A stretch of 64,000 nt of DNA, from positions 12,072,727 to 12,136,726 of the forward strand of contig NC_051123.1 in NCBI RefSeq assembly GCF_014839805.1, in the 5' to 3' direction. The translations under genes were made by a program, and so were the position numbers. Positions 31,173-44,264 of the stretch are shown here, in pieces. The stretch's first letter is position 1. Every line of letters starts with the position of its first letter. The notes under the pieces were generated by a model, which did not search any database, was not told where the DNA came from, and saw only the letters and a program-made list of their open reading frames with translations. Origin of the DNA: Manduca sexta (Eukaryota > Arthropoda > Insecta > Lepidoptera > Sphingidae).

Positions 31173-33119
31173 ATACTTAAATATCAAACTACTCTAAATA
31201 TTACAAATAGCATCCAATCAACAAGTTACATAATCAAATAACGGCTCTAATTCCAAAACCGCAAAGTCCAATTTGCAGTTACGAAATCATTGCAAACATC
31301 GCGCTAGGTATTTAATACAATTATTAATAAAAAAAACAGTACGGAGCGAGGAGGCTATCTCGGGAACTAATCGTCGCCTACAATCATTGTAGAACGCTGT
31401 AATTATGACGGCAGATCGTTATAGAAGCTATTGAAGTGGCAGATGACGATGAGAGGGCGTGGTTGGTGCAGATTTTGAGCGTAGTTGAAGTTTGTGATTA
31501 ATGTTGAATGTGATTTTGGATAGTAATTGTATGTCCTGTTGAACAGAGCATTCAATTTAGATAATAGATTTGTGAGCTATAATAAAGTTTATAATAAAAT
31601 TTTATAATGTTCATGTTATGCACTCGAACACAAGCAATCTGTTTTTATTTAATTAAAAACACGAATACCTATTGTTATAACATAGGATGTATTTGGAACT
31701 TCTTTCTTAATCATTATTCGAAATGAAAAAAAAAACACAAAATAAAGAAGTAGTTATAGGTATTAAACAAATACAGTCAATCATGTTTCACGCACTAAGG
31801 AATTAGAAATTAATCAATAATTAAATACACGCTTCATAATAATCAAAACAACTAAAGATACGTATTTTCCTAAAAAAAATGATCAAAACAAGCAAAGATA
31901 CGTTTTCCATAAAAACCTAAATTACAAGCCACATCCAGCACAATCCACTAGTATTTCATTACGGTAATCGTAATTTTTACGTAATGGATGCCGGCAGACG
32001 TCGCGATACTATCGCGTTGATTGCCAGTACCTCCTGATTGCTAAACTGCGGCTTTCGGTACCCACGCTCCGGTACCCGGCCTTCCTTGTGAGGGATCTAG
32101 TAAACCGAGGAGTCTGATAATCGAAGGTAGATTTTATTGCAATGGCATAGGGTTCATATATCGACGGCTTACTTAAGAGACATTTTTTTCGACATTAAAT
32201 TTCATACATAATTTGCTCTCTTAATAAAATAATGACCTATTCCAAAATTTCTTAATTTATGGGAATCGTCTAAAAACGAATTTCTGTTGGCGACCTTTAC
32301 TTTTTCTTCTTTGTTTTGGGCTATGGGTTTCATTTTTGACCTATCTTTAATAAGTTCAATTTTATAGCAACTTAAAAACAAGGGTGCAACACAAATTCGT
32401 TTCTTTGACGATTCCCACAAATTAACAATTTTGGAATAGATTCTTGTTTTATTCAGAGAGCGATATTTAAAATAAGCACATTTTTTTTAACGTAGTAAAA
32501 AAAATTCGAAAAACTATGTCGCTTAACTATCCTGTCAACCGCCGATATGATTTTTGATTACCTTTCCAGACGTATCAAATACATGATATAATATTAATAC
32601 CCATAATACAAATGTCAGTTTCTCTTAAAATGTTTCAATAAAAAACTAAATATAACTTATTTTATATTACGCACTGTACTTACCTTTGAACTGATTTTGA
32701 AAAGAGCTGAGCTGAACTGATTTCTGAAATGGTGGCAGAAGAAAAATTGGACTGAATATTTAACATTCCATGGGTTCAATAAATTATTTAATTTCAAGTC
32801 ATAAGGTTTAAATTAATTCTTTCAAATATCATGTCCTTTAGCTCAATACATACAAAATACATAAACTTTCAGCAGTCGGCACAAAAGAATCTTTGTGGCG
32901 CATAGACGTTCTTCTCTGCCTACCCTGTAAGTATACGTAGGAGGACAATTTTAACGCAAATGCATCATTATTTCATAGTAATTTGCGTAATTGCTTCGTG
33001 TGAAAGAAATTTCTAAGCTAATAACACTGAATTTTGTAACAAAATACGCTAATACGAGGCAATCCAAAAAAATTTTTGGCCAAAATAACAGATTTTTACA
33101 ATTAGCGACATAGATAGTT
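31173..33119. other. No gene; one surviving foldback arm at 32583-32632
   Basis: To about 32650 this is the counterpart of 5011-6892. The single arm ACATGATATAATATTAATACCC ... TGTCAGTTT corresponds to the right arm of the foldback at 6413-6861. From 32651 the sequence is unique to this copy, and no gene is seen. Confidence 0.5.
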
Positions 33120-33350
33120 GAATTGAAATTATATTTGAGACGAGCAAGTTGCTCGTGTGATGGTAAGATTGCCGGGGAACGATTTCTCTACCACTGATAA
33201 TTCCCTCACGCTGTTGTTCCCCTCTTGAATCCCTATCCTGCTCTTCTTAATGCAGGCAGAGCTTCTGTAATTCTTTAGTATTATTTCTGGTGGTGAACAA
33301 CCAAGATCAGATTAGCCTCAAACCCAATTGCTGGCCTATGCTATAAAAAA
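33120..33350 (+). repeat. Dispersed repeat fragment
   Basis: GACGAGCAAGTTGCTCGTGTGATGGTAAG at the left edge and CTTCTTAATGCAGGCAGAGC inside have the look of lepidopteran interspersed repeats with a GATGGTAAG motif. The family is not identified. Confidence 0.4.
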
Positions 33351-33741
33351 AGTAAATCGCACTATATTTATTGTTTATATAATAATTAATCTACACAAAT
33401 ACCAATAAAACACATGCAAACAAAACAATCGATAAACATTTCCCAAAACGCTCAACAGATGTCGCTACTGCACGTATCAAACGAAACCAACATGGCGGAC
33501 ATGCGTTTACGCATCGCCTGTGCTTATTCAATGTCCATTTATATGCAAAGGGGTAGATAGAGATCTAAACTGCTCTATCGACGCGAGTATTGGGGCTATT
33601 CAAGGTTTTCGTATTGTAATTATTTTGTTTTTTAATTAAAATTTCGAAGTAACGCTCGGCTAGTTTTACGTTCGGTTTAGACGGTCGGTTCGTTAACTTT
33701 GCGATTTTCGGCGTGCAATAGTAATAAATGACATAAATTTG

Positions 33742-34137
33742 ATGCTACTGAATACCAAAAGCAGAACGACAAAGTTAACGATCGTAAAATTCTACCGATG
33801 CTATCAATTAGATGTTAAGTGGAGAGAGTGGACATGGAACCATTGTCAGTACTGCAGAAGAACAGAACTAATGTTATCCAAAAGCCGCAGGAAAGACCTT
33901 CGGAATTCCCAACTTTTAATAACTGATTTACTAATAACCAACATTACAACACTGAAGATTTGTGTTACGATGAAACCCATTGTCGAAACACAAAGGCCTT
34001 ACGAAATCAGCTTGACAAATCAAAACTACACAACCATTGTGCGTTGTCTTTATTTGAAATGAAAATTGCGGACGTAGTAATGCATGTTTTGTGTCTACGG
34101 GAAAGGCTTAACGGGAGAGTCATAACAATTCATTGGC
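33742..34137 (+). other. Unassigned open region ending at a good splice donor
   Basis: Two overlapping open frames cover this stretch. One runs from ATG 33742 to 34062. The other runs from ATG 33834 to a stop at 34175 and is interrupted by a single TGA at 33924. The second frame reads into GTAAGT at 34138. Upstream, AACATGGCGGAC near 33490 and a GC-richer stretch at 33650-33720 could be a promoter. The second frame has a heptad-like run of Leu/Ile/Val about residues 50-85, suggesting coiled coil. I do not recognise the protein. It may be a first exon with one sequence error, a decayed exon, or chance. Confidence 0.25.
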
Positions 34138-34143
34138 GTAAGT

Positions 34144-35565
34144 TACCCAGGCCCTTGGAATGTCCAAAAAAGTGACTCGTAAGTCGAAGCTTAGTTTTGA
34201 TGTTTGTAATCGATAGATCAATGCAGCAGTCATTAGTCTCACAACAATACTAATAATACGTCACAAGGTCATTTCGCGTTTTTTTAACACATTCTAATTA
34301 CACAGATATTTAAGAAGACTAAAGAATAAGTATCAGAGAAATGGATATAAGTCTTCGTTATTAATTTTTTAAAATATGAATGCCAAATGGTTTAACTTAT
34401 ATAGGGGCATTGTAGCCAATACAATTAATGAGTGTAAACGCATAACATCAAATATTTCAAGCGGACGAGCGCAGCGCTTCTCAATTCAATGTTTGGGTGG
34501 TGTTGTAATTTTTAAGGAGAGTCTTGATGCTTCCATCAAGTGTTTTGGTCGTCGAGTCATCTATTAGCACAACAAATGAGTCCATATCCAGAAATTTTGT
34601 ATGAAGGACAATATGAGAGGACAAGAGCAAGCAGATCATCAGCATCATTATCGTCATTAACATAATTTTTAACGTAGGTACGTTGTCATATGTACGATAT
34701 GGCTCCTTAAATTAGAATGAAAAAAAGTATAATATTAATACAATATTTTTTAGTGTTAAATCCACAGGTGTATTTAATTTTAGCCAGTGATGATTACTAA
34801 TAATCAACAACCTCCCTGCCATATGTCTATTTAAAAACTAGATAAGTCACTATTAATGAGAACAATAAAACAGCAAGCCGAGAGACATCAGTCAATTTTT
34901 CACCAACCCCTACGGAACACAAAGCATGAATGGATTTCTTTGAACCGTGACCACAACGCATGTACTGCCATAGAGTAAGCACTAAAGTACGCAGAAGAGA
35001 CTTATTCTACTAGTCTCTTAGAGAGGTGGACTTTGAAGTCATAGATTTAGTGCCTAAGTTAGTTATTCTGTATTTAGGAACACTGAAAAATAAACGTAAG
35101 CTTGATCGTAAACGCTATCATAGTCTAAAACAACATATAAATTACAAATTCCCAAAGTTACCGTGTTATTTTAAAAATTAGATCCCATAATGGTAAATTA
35201 AAGTAACTCTTCAACCTGATTATAATTAAATGCTTGCACATTATGCACTTATTTATTGGCATTTAAACAAAAAGTTTATAATGCGATATAGTTGCTAAAT
35301 GACAAAGCCTTTAAATTAATAATAAATAAAACAAAAAGTTATAGTTGTATTCATATTAATCTTAGGCACAATTTAATTCGTCAGTCCCGTCTGCAGCACA
35401 TATTCTGAATGATACAAATTCAATAGACAGTTTGGTTATGGTCCGCTGGTCTCCGATAATTGTGAACCTGATTGACACTCGTGTGCTCTGACACACGGTA
35501 GTTGTAGGCACAGAATCTTACAATCGTTAGCACGTTCTTGTGTTTTGTTACGCTCGGTTGAAAAC
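34144..35565. other. No gene seen
   Basis: AT-rich non-coding DNA with only short unrelated open frames. Confidence 0.5.
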
Positions 35566-35569
35566 TTGA

Positions 35570-35715
35570 ACTGAACATTCAAAGTATTTTACTATAAATT
35601 GCTGCTCTGCTCCTATTGGTCATAGCGTTTATATAGCCTTTCTCGATAAATGAGCTATCCGAACTAAAAGATTTTTTCAGTTCAAACCAGTAGTTACTGA
35701 GTAATCTCAGTGTTG
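35570..35715 (-). repeat. Dispersed repeat fragment (related to 20350-20500)
   Basis: Reverse-strand relative of the repeat at 20225-20540: CTGCTCTGCTCCTATTGGTC, TTTATATAGCCTTTCTCGA and CCAGTAGTTACTGAG all mirror landmarks there. Confidence 0.5.
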
Positions 35716-35904
35716 CATTCAAACAATCCCTTCAGCTATATGGTATAGATTAGATACCAAATCCGACAATGTCAAATGGTTAGATTGTCTTAAATCTTTT
35801 TCATACGCAATGACAAATTGGTGTTGAACTTAGGTTATTATAAACTATTATGATTTCATGAATTACAACAACTGAATCACATTTAAAATTGTTTTGTTTT
35901 TTAT

Positions 35905-36130
35905 TGCTGAAGTAGACGAACGAATAAGCGGTTGCCTGATGGTAAGCGGCTGTCGCTTATGGACTTATGTATTGCCCGGAAAATACCAAAGCGGCTGCCT
36001 CCCTGGTCTCAAAATTCCAGAGCGGGTATCATTGTTTAATGTATCAGATCCTATATTTGCCATTAGTCCATCATACCACTTGCTAACGCCTTCCAAGGTC
36101 TGTCGAACTAGCCAGAGGGCTCTATAACAA
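35905..36130 (+). repeat. Dispersed repeat family C fragment
   Basis: GAAGTAGACGAACGAATAAGC followed by TTGCCTGATGGTAAGCGGC is a common lepidopteran repeat head. A reverse scrap of the same kind (TACCATCAGGTGAACGGCAAG) is at 19181-19202. Confidence 0.5.
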
Positions 36131-36611
36131 CTCACGCGTCCACAATTCTTCGCATTCCACCATCAATTCCATTCTATCGAATATTTTCGATAAGCAAGCG
36201 TTTTGTATGCACTACACACGACCGCAGCGATTGGGCAGCGTTAACGAGCGAACTGTTACGTTTTTATGTGGTAATAATGTTTTGGTTAGTGTAAAAGTGT
36301 TTACAGTTAGTTGAATATAATCTAGTGACATTATTTGTTGGGTGTTCGTGACTTGTGTAGCGATGGAATGGTGAAGTACCTTTGAACATGAATTATGGAT
36401 AATTGCTTTCTTTTGTTTGTTATTGTAATGTTTTTGGGTTTTAAATTGTTAACCTTGTTTAAAACGGATCTATTTTATAGCTAAAATGTGTGTTTTTTGG
36501 AACGCGAAAATCTCGAGAACGATTGATCCAATTCTAAAAATTCTTTCAATAATAGCAAGCTACATATATTCTATAATCTAATTTTAATTTCAGGAACATA
36601 AGGTAACGTAC

Positions 36612-36668
36612 TCGTGTATGGTGGTCGCTATCCTGGCGGATATAAAATATATCTTACCACCAGCAAAT
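36612..36668 (+). repeat. Dispersed repeat family B, tail only
   Basis: Only the last part of family B is present: GTGTATGGTGGTCGCTATCC, GGCGGATATAAAATATATC and TACCACCAGCAAAT. Non-genic AT-rich DNA follows up to 37548. Confidence 0.65.
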
Positions 36669-37548
36669 ACTATTTCCGTTTAATATTCTTGTTATTTACC
36701 TCATAAAAACAGAACCAAACAATGTTACTTGATCAAATGAGTTATTTACATAAAGGTTGATTACGTCTTAATAAAATAGCAGGTTGGTTTTCATATTTTT
36801 TTCAATGGAGAATGCAATAAAACTCCTTTGTAAGGTCCTTTATTGTGACTGCGTTTTACACCGTAAAGAAAAAAACCCTTTACCTATATCGACTGGTCTA
36901 AAGTATATGGATTATGGAAGCATAATTCTAATAAAAAATATGTTTACTATAGTATTTCTAATGTATCTATTGATTCTAGTTAAATATGATTTTTATGCTT
37001 CTACTAATTTATTTCACATTGATTTAAATATCGATAAAATATTTTATTATATTGGCAACTCTGTGGTTGACAAGTTTATTTTTTAAGTTGAGTGCACTGT
37101 CGCATTCATTGGTTGACGAACAGTCGCCGAGGCAAGATCTAAGAGCTTGAGTTAGATTGTATAAATATCAATTCATTGTTTATTTTGAGTGGTAACATAG
37201 TGTGGAATTTACTGAGTTAATCCTTTCAAAAGTAAGGATGAGATTAGCAAATTAAGTTGCAGAAGCAATGTTTACAGTACACAATGACGGCTAACTGACT
37301 TCAAAAATTTTTTAAAGCTTGCACGACTTGTGGTAAGAGAATTAATAAAATATTACTTGCTAGTCTAGTCATAATATATTGCAGCGAGAACTTGCTAGTC
37401 TTAGCTTTAGCTTGCTTGCTGCACCATTGATGTTTGGGAATGATTCCCAAGTTGTAAATCAAGTAAATCCTATTTGCAATTTGCTACTCTACAGGCGATT
37501 ATGGAAAAAAGGTACTATGAATTAGTGATGAGTATTTCCTAAGTGACT

Positions 37549-37752
37549 GCACTACACCTGATGGTAAGTAGAGTGGAGTCGAATAGAATGTCGGCTGTCG
37601 ACAAATGATTAGCCCTAGATAGTCGACACAATTATGCCGGCCTGCCGGAACCAGATATACATACGCTTACGTGGGCCACTAAAGCGGGTTTTAATACCTT
37701 GTGTACGGTGTTCGCTATCCGGGCGGATATATCCTATATCCTACCATCAACA
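37549..37752 (+). repeat. Dispersed repeat family B, near complete
   Basis: From CACTACACCTGATGGTAAG through TCGACACAATTATGCCGGCC to GGGCGGATATATCCTATATCC. This is among the better preserved copies and is useful as a reference for the family. Confidence 0.75.
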
Positions 37753-38287
37753 AATTTTATTTGTCTATCACATAGCGTCAGAAGGCACAAAACCTGGCAG
37801 CAATTTAGCGAGATTCAAAAAAACACCATAAATCATAGAAAATTATGACGTCACTTGTAAAATATATCTAATTTCACGGCAACTACATACAACATCGTTA
37901 CAATGTAGTCGGTCCACACCTACTCATATATAAATGTGTATGTTTGTTTGTTCTTCTACTAGAGACTATCCCACCCTCAAAATAGCTAATGCAACTCATA
38001 TAAAGCTAAGATTAAAACAGCAAGGACTTCATTCTTAATCGCTGGTGTCTCATCCTCCCAGTGACGGTCCTAAGTCGAGGTTCTTGACCCGTTGGTTGCC
38101 ATCAGCATGGTCATTTAATTTCAAGGGTTGCGAGCGCCTACAGTATTCATCCAAAAGTGGAGTGTGTTTGTATACTCCAACCCTTGTCAGGCTAACAAAG
38201 GTAATATCATAATAAAGCAAGGTCTCACGGCAATATACAGCTCAAAAACTTCTGGATAGTTAACATTTGCGGCATAATCAAGTTATA

Positions 38288-39605
38288 CTTAGTCTGGCCA
38301 TAAATACTGTTACACTTAATTATAAAAAAATATTACATTTGAATTTCGAATCTGTCATTTTTATACGATTGTTCATTGTGTTTTCTCATTTTGGCGCCAA
38401 TACATTGTAAAATATTTTGCGATATTAAAATGGTGTGGGGTGATAAAGAGAACCGAATCGCTGTGATAGCATTACACAAAGTAGGTATGGAGCCAAATGC
38501 AATTTTTAAAACTCTCCATACACTTGGTATTAGTAAAATGTTTGTGTACCGGGCTATTAATAGGTACAATGAGACCCTCCTCTGTTTTGTGACGAAGAGA
38601 AAAAAGATCTGGCCGTCCGCGTAGTGTTCACGTACGAAAAAAAAAGGTGGTCAAAGCAGTAAGGGAAAGAATTCGAAGAAATCCTGTCCGAAAGCAAAAG
38701 ATTTTATCTCGGGAAATGAAGATAGCACCTAGAACCATGTCGCGTATTTTAAAAGATGACTTAGGACTTGCAGCCTATAAGAGACGCACTGGCCATTTCT
38801 TAACTGATAATTTAAAGAAGAATAGGGTGGTAAAATCGAAACAACTACTGAAGCGGTACGCAAAGGGAGGTCACAGAAAAATTTTGTTTACGGATGAGAA
38901 AATATTTACAATTGAGCAACATTTTAACAAACAAAATGACCGTATTTATGCTCAAAGCTCTAAGGAAGCTTCCCAATTAGTCGACAGAGTGCAACGTGGA
39001 CATTATCCGACTTCAGTGATGGTTTGGTGGGGTGTTAGCTATGAAGGAGTGACTGAGCCATATTTTTGTGAAAAAGGTATCAAAACATCGGCACAAGTGT
39101 ATCAAGATACCATTCTTGAGAAGGTAGTTAAGCCCCTTAACATCACCATGTTCAATAACCAAGTATGGTCCTTCCAGCAAGACTCGGCGCCGGGTCATAA
39201 AGCTCGGTCCACGCAGTCTTGGTTGGAATCGAACGTTTCGGACTTCATCAGAGCTGAAGACTGGCCGTCGTCTAGTCCCGATCTTAATCCGCTGGATTAT
39301 GATTTGTGGTCAGTTTTAGAGAGTACAGCTTGCTCTAAACGCCATGATAATTTGGAGTCCCTAAAACAATCTATACGATTGGCAGTGAAGAATTTTCCCA
39401 TGGAAAGAGTGCGTGCTTCTATTGATAACTGGCCTCATCGTTTAAAGGACTGTATTGCAGCCAATGGAGACCACTTCGAATAAGCTTTTATATTTTTAAT
39501 TGTTTTATATTTATGTATTAAACTGACACACTGTAAAAGTAATAAATGTTATTTGCAGTTAACAATTTTCTTTTTCTTTATTACAATATTTATGGCAAGA
39601 CTAGG
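38288..39605 (+). mobile_element. maT-type mariner (DD37D) transposon, copy 2
   Basis: A complete element of about 1.3 kb between TA duplications (38286-38287 and 39606-39607). The terminal inverted repeats are CTTAGTCTGGCCATAAATA and the complement of CCTAGTCTTGCCATAAATA. It is in the opposite orientation to the copy at 6893-8198 and nearly identical to it, which points to recent activity of the family in this genome. Confidence 0.92.
38430..39483 (+). pseudogene. maT transposase, N-terminal frameshift
   Basis: From ATG 38430 the frame encodes the N-terminal helix-turn-helix domain, then shifts around 38575-38645 in C, T and A runs (the last is nine A at about 38637). From about 38647 to the stop at 39483 an uninterrupted frame of 278 residues has FTDEK, QQDSAPGHK and SPDLNPLDY, with 37 residues between the second and third catalytic aspartates. 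The copy at 7017-8056 lacks these particular indels but has two others, so between the two copies every segment appears once in an undamaged state. Active transposase elsewhere in the genome is plausible. Confidence 0.88.
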
Positions 39606-39607
39606 TA

Positions 39608-40982
39608 TATACATACGACTTGCACAATTTCGCTAAGGTTCAAAATTTACAGAAGACCTTGCTGTTTTGTTTATGGTAAATCAGTTGCAGAGGTCAATTC
39701 TTGCAATTCTTGCTAATCCGAACTTCTCTTACAAACAACAATGGCTCGCATTATGACGCTGAATTTTAAAGCTTGGCAAGTTCTAGCAATTTATCTTTAG
39801 CCAACAATATCAAATAGAAAAATCGGGAAGATTTTTTGTACAGCTATAATTTTTTGATACATCAGAGATTAATAGTTATGTCTGAAAGAATGCCGTCTTC
39901 CTGTTATATATTCCAGGATCTTACAAGAAGCGATGCCGACGGTAATAGCTAGTATTGTTATAATTAATACAAGACATATAACTTATTGTGTGTGCGCACG
40001 CTATTCTCGTTCACGACTCGTTATTTATTAATCATACTTAGTTGGTTACTAGAAACATTCATTTTTTGTTACTGGACTAGTTTTGCAGCTTCGTCTGCGC
40101 GAAGGTTTTTAGAAGTAAAAGATCTACGGTGGTCTTCTCAGGAAACGTAGCTTGTTAAAGGATGCGTTGCAACAAATTTCATCTTCGTTCCGGTCCCGAA
40201 AATCAATCAAAATATGTCATTTGGAAAATGTTAAAAATATTCTGATTATTCCATTTTCACAATTGATCGAAATGAACCATGGGATCGTCTTCTGAAATCA
40301 GCGGTAGTTGTTTCTACTTCTACTTGTAACAAACATGCAAATATGCACGCCCATGTACGGGGGACATTAGATGCGGCCTTAAGCTCACAGTTAAGTGTGC
40401 ATATCTCATGGTTGCAATTCATATTGTCTATAAGGTCTCGCGAACATTTCCTAGCCCTTCCCCTTCTCCTAAGACATTTTCTTGTCCTTCTCCACTTCTT
40501 TCCCAACTATCCACTCCCAACTTTCCTTCAGGATCCTGCAGTTGCTAAGCCGTAGGACTCCAGTATCCCATTTGCAGGTTTCCCCCGGAGTTAACTGCAT
40601 GATCCTATCCCAACCCCAAAAAAGTAAATATCTTTGCAAACTTAAGTATTTATAAAAGTTGGATAAAGAGGATCACCTGTGTTAGGGTAACATTACGATA
40701 TGAATTCACTACAAATCATATTACTTCTAGAGGTCGAAACTGATGTGTGTTAGGTTAGAGTGATTTAAATGACATAATGAATGATGAACTCCTAAATCTT
40801 TATGAGTGAAAGGTCTAGCATCCGTGTAGATATCATTAATAACGTCCATTTTGTTTATTTTAAGGTCGTCAAATGAGTAATTGAGTTATCTAATAGTAAA
40901 TCATTAAAATCTATAAACAGATACAATTTTAGTGTATTTATGTGCAGTACATTGCTTAGCTAAAGAGGAGAAATTGGCTTAG
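39608..40982. other. No gene seen
   Basis: Non-coding. Short open frames on both strands at 40246-40555 overlap each other and have no recognised domain. A pyrimidine-rich stretch occupies 40450-40530. Confidence 0.45.
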
Positions 40983-41300
40983 CTTATAATAATATTAGCC
41001 CTGTATTATATACTGTCTCACTGCTGGGCACGGGCCTCCACTACTACTGATAGGGATTAGACCTTAGTCCACCACGCTGGCCTAGTGCGGATTGGTAGAC
41101 TTCATACACCCTCGATTTTCCTATAGAAACTTCTCAGATGCAGGATTCCTCGCGATGTTTATCTTTACCATTAAAGCAAACGATAATTCACAAAGAATAC
41201 ACGTAACTTTAGAAAAGTCAGAGATATGTGCCCTTGGGATTTGAACCTGCGGACATTCTTCTCAGTAGTCTATTCCACCCCCAACTAGGCTATCCCCACT
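40983..41300 (-). repeat. tRNA-derived SINE (family A), near full length
   Basis: Same structure as 6477-6800. The minus-strand head with B-box-like CAGGTTCAAATCCCAAGGGC lies near 41240. The tail with TATATAATACAGGGCTAATATT lies near 41000. Confidence 0.8.
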
Positions 41301-41794
41301 TATCTCTATTTCAGTTTACGCTCTAAAAATGCACACAACACGCAATAATAAAACTGAATATCCGAGTGAGTCAGTTCTCTTCATAAGGTACCAGACTCAG
41401 ATAGAACTTTAAAAATACCTTATACAAGGTAACCTTACTCTAATATACCATTAAAACACTCTAGGATCAAAGTATTTGAGTTTTCTTAGTACCTTATATA
41501 GGGATGATCATTGTAATATACCATTAAAGTATTTCGTAAGTCCCAAGTTACGACCGTGTGTCAAGCCCGCGCCTTTAATAGCGTTCGTAGTATCACAAAC
41601 GCAAGGGACAGGAAGGCAGACATCTAATTTGACGTTTGACATCATTTCCATGAGCTACCGGTACGTCTATTGTGTTAAAACGATAAATTGATTTCTTTCA
41701 AGGCACTCTTTGTTGAAAAATGCTAAATCAGCTTTTTATTGTATTGGCTGAAATTATTAAGTATATTTAGGTTGATGTTAATACAATAGGTAGA

Positions 41795-41965
41795 TTCGCT
41801 ATCATATCCACGCGGATAGCGACCACCGTACACAAGGTGTTAAAACCCGTCATAGTGATGAAGTGTGTCGCGTTCCGATCAGCTTGTGTATATCTGGTTC
41901 CAACAGGCCGGCGTAATTGTGTCGATTACCGAGAGGTAATCATCTCTCGTCAGTCGACATTCATT
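41795..41965 (-). repeat. Dispersed repeat family B
   Basis: Reverse-strand copy: CGCGGATAGCGACCACCGTAC, GGTGTTAAAACCCG, CAACAGGCCGGCGTAATTGTG, and the paired GTCGATTACCGAG / CTCGTCAGTCGACAT core. Confidence 0.75.
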
Positions 41966-43782
41966 ATTCATTAACTTCCACCCACATTCGCCTTATACAT
42001 CATCTTACCTCTCCAATGATCTCTCTATAGATGACATGGTAAAAAATCTTGTATTGCTAATATCTTTATGATATATATTAAAATTGTAACAGGCGGATGT
42101 CTGCATTATAGATATTGAAGAAAAAGTACAATGCTTTTACTTATTTGAGCACCAGAGGCCAAAACAACAGTTTTTATAATTATTGTCTGTCGATATGTTT
42201 GTACACGCATCACGCCAAAACTACTGCATGGAACTGAATGCAGTTTTTATCAATGTATTGCTAGAGGTCTAACTTAAAATACAGGCTTCATTTCAACCCG
42301 GGACTTTTATCCAGAAAAACTTTAAAACGAGCGAAGTCGCAAGCAAACGCTTGATATTTTCCTACCCATAACACAAATGCAAATAAATATTTGCGGACCC
42401 ATTTGCTATATGAGAACCAACCGAGTTTTCTCTACCTAAGGATCTCCTCTGAATCATCAAAATTTCGTAGTAACCTTGAAATGTCCCTGTCTATTGAATC
42501 CAGACGAACTAACCTCTCTGTCTACCACGTAAGGTCGCGATGATTCATAAGTCATAAAACTGCGAGTTCCTTATAAATTAAACCAATTTGAACATCAACA
42601 TATCAACAGCTGAGTCACTAGATCAAATCTAATAAACGGTAAATACGAAATTGAGGTTAAATTGATTAACGAGTCTTATCTTTTAGGTTCTAGTGTTCAA
42701 AATTACTTGTCATATATTCGTTCCGATGATCGAGCAATTTTGAATTTCCTGCTTTGAAATAATTTGATTAATTTCGACTTTCATGCTAATATCTATATGG
42801 TAATCTTTGGTTTATCTCGTGAACTACTAAATGGTGATGGAATTTATATTTTAATATATTTTATTGATTCCATATTACTTCAAATGACTAATTAATAATA
42901 TAATTTTAATAACAAATGCAAAAGCTACTTTAAATTAAAGTAACTAAGTCCAGTTTCGCTAATCATACAAAACTGGACCAATAAGAATTGTCTAGTGGAC
43001 ACTCATACATCTATTAAAATGTTTACAGCCCAATAACGCGGAGTCCAGGGTTCATCAGACGTTCCCACGGTTTAGTCACAATCATCTGAGGAACTTCTCT
43101 AGTTGAGAACGACACGAGATAAACTTTTACATCATTTGTAGCAATGCAAATTATTAAGTGCTTTAATACATTCTATTAAGTTTGTTTTTAGCTTTGTACT
43201 GAGAGTTAGTTTTGTGTAAATTAGAGTCTTACTGCAATGCCAAAAGTTGATTGTCAATTTTTTTCATACTTTATAATTATTGTAAAATAAAATAATTAAC
43301 CATCCAAACAATAATTCTTATAGAAAAGGTAAGTAGTACTATAAAACGGACTTTTATGTTTTGCTACAATTAAAATTCAAGAACTTAATAACTTTATATT
43401 CTGGGGACTGACTTTACAATACTTTTTTTTAATGAATGCGTCAATACATACTGTGACACCTTAAAATGTTGCACAATTAAGCCTATTATTACTGTTCAAG
43501 GTATCACATAAGGAGACTTATAGTGGATGAAAATTATAATTTTAGGCAGGAAATAGTTTAAGCTCGAAATACTTTGTAAGATGTAGTAGTAATTTGAATT
43601 TAATTATGCATCTAATGTTGTTATTGATTGCTTATCAATCAGGCTTGCTCATCTCTTCATTTTGTATGATTAAAAGTAACATTTTGCTTAAAAAAATGTG
43701 TCTTTTAAATAAATTTAAAAAGTTGTACTGTCACGGAAGTAGACAGTCAATGCTTTTGAAAACAGCCAGATGGACAAAACTA
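41966..43782. other. No gene; old repeat at 42180-42360
   Basis: 42180-42360 contains TACACGCATCACGCC, AACTACTGCATGGAA and AACGAGCGAAGTCGCAAGC, typical of an old interspersed lepidopteran repeat. The remaining sequence has no recognisable gene. Confidence 0.45.
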
Positions 43783-44010
43783 TACATAATAATATCAGCC
43801 CTGTATTATATACTTGCCCACTGCTGAGCACGGGCCTCTACTACTGAGAGGGATTAGGCCTTAGTCCACCACGCTGGCCTAGTGCGGATTGTAGATTTCA
43901 CACATCTTCGAAATTCCTATAGAGAACTTCTCAGATGTGCAGTTTTCCTCACGATGTTTTCCTTCACCGTTAAAGCGAACGATAAATTCACAAAGGATAT
44001 GCCTATGACC
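43783..44010 (-). repeat. SINE family A, truncated at the head
   Basis: Tail and body only (ATCAGCCCTGTATTATATAC to GATAAATTCACAAAGGAT). The tRNA-like head is missing. It ends about 250 bp before the assembly gap. Confidence 0.7.
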
Positions 44011-44264
44011 TTCCCAAGGCCTCAAACTATCTCCATATCAAAATTCGCGAACTTTGCGATGCTCGTATAAAAAAAATACAGATCTGTTATTATTCGAAAC
44101 TCAACAATCTAACTACTGCTTCTATAAACAGTATATTAAAAAATCCGCGCTATAAGGTACATATAACCAAAACAAGTGAAAACACAACGGACATTGTAAT
44201 ATGCAAATGCATTCACACGTTTGTTCCACTGTCTGTGTGACCGACAAACAGACAATACTGTCGC

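Larger units (their letters stand above)
25863..32650 (+). repeat. Segmental repeat, copy 2
   Basis: Counterpart of 1-6892 with the same order of tRNA, foldback, SINE and family-B pieces. Private differences are the inverted foldback loop, a SINE-A fragment at 27073, an inverted-repeat insertion at 27379-27703, loss of most of the 6413-6861 foldback, and the absence of the maT insertion. At the right end copy 2 reads CTAAATATAACTTATTTTA where copy 1 has the TA target, the transposon and then CCTTATTTTTTT. Confidence 0.9.
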
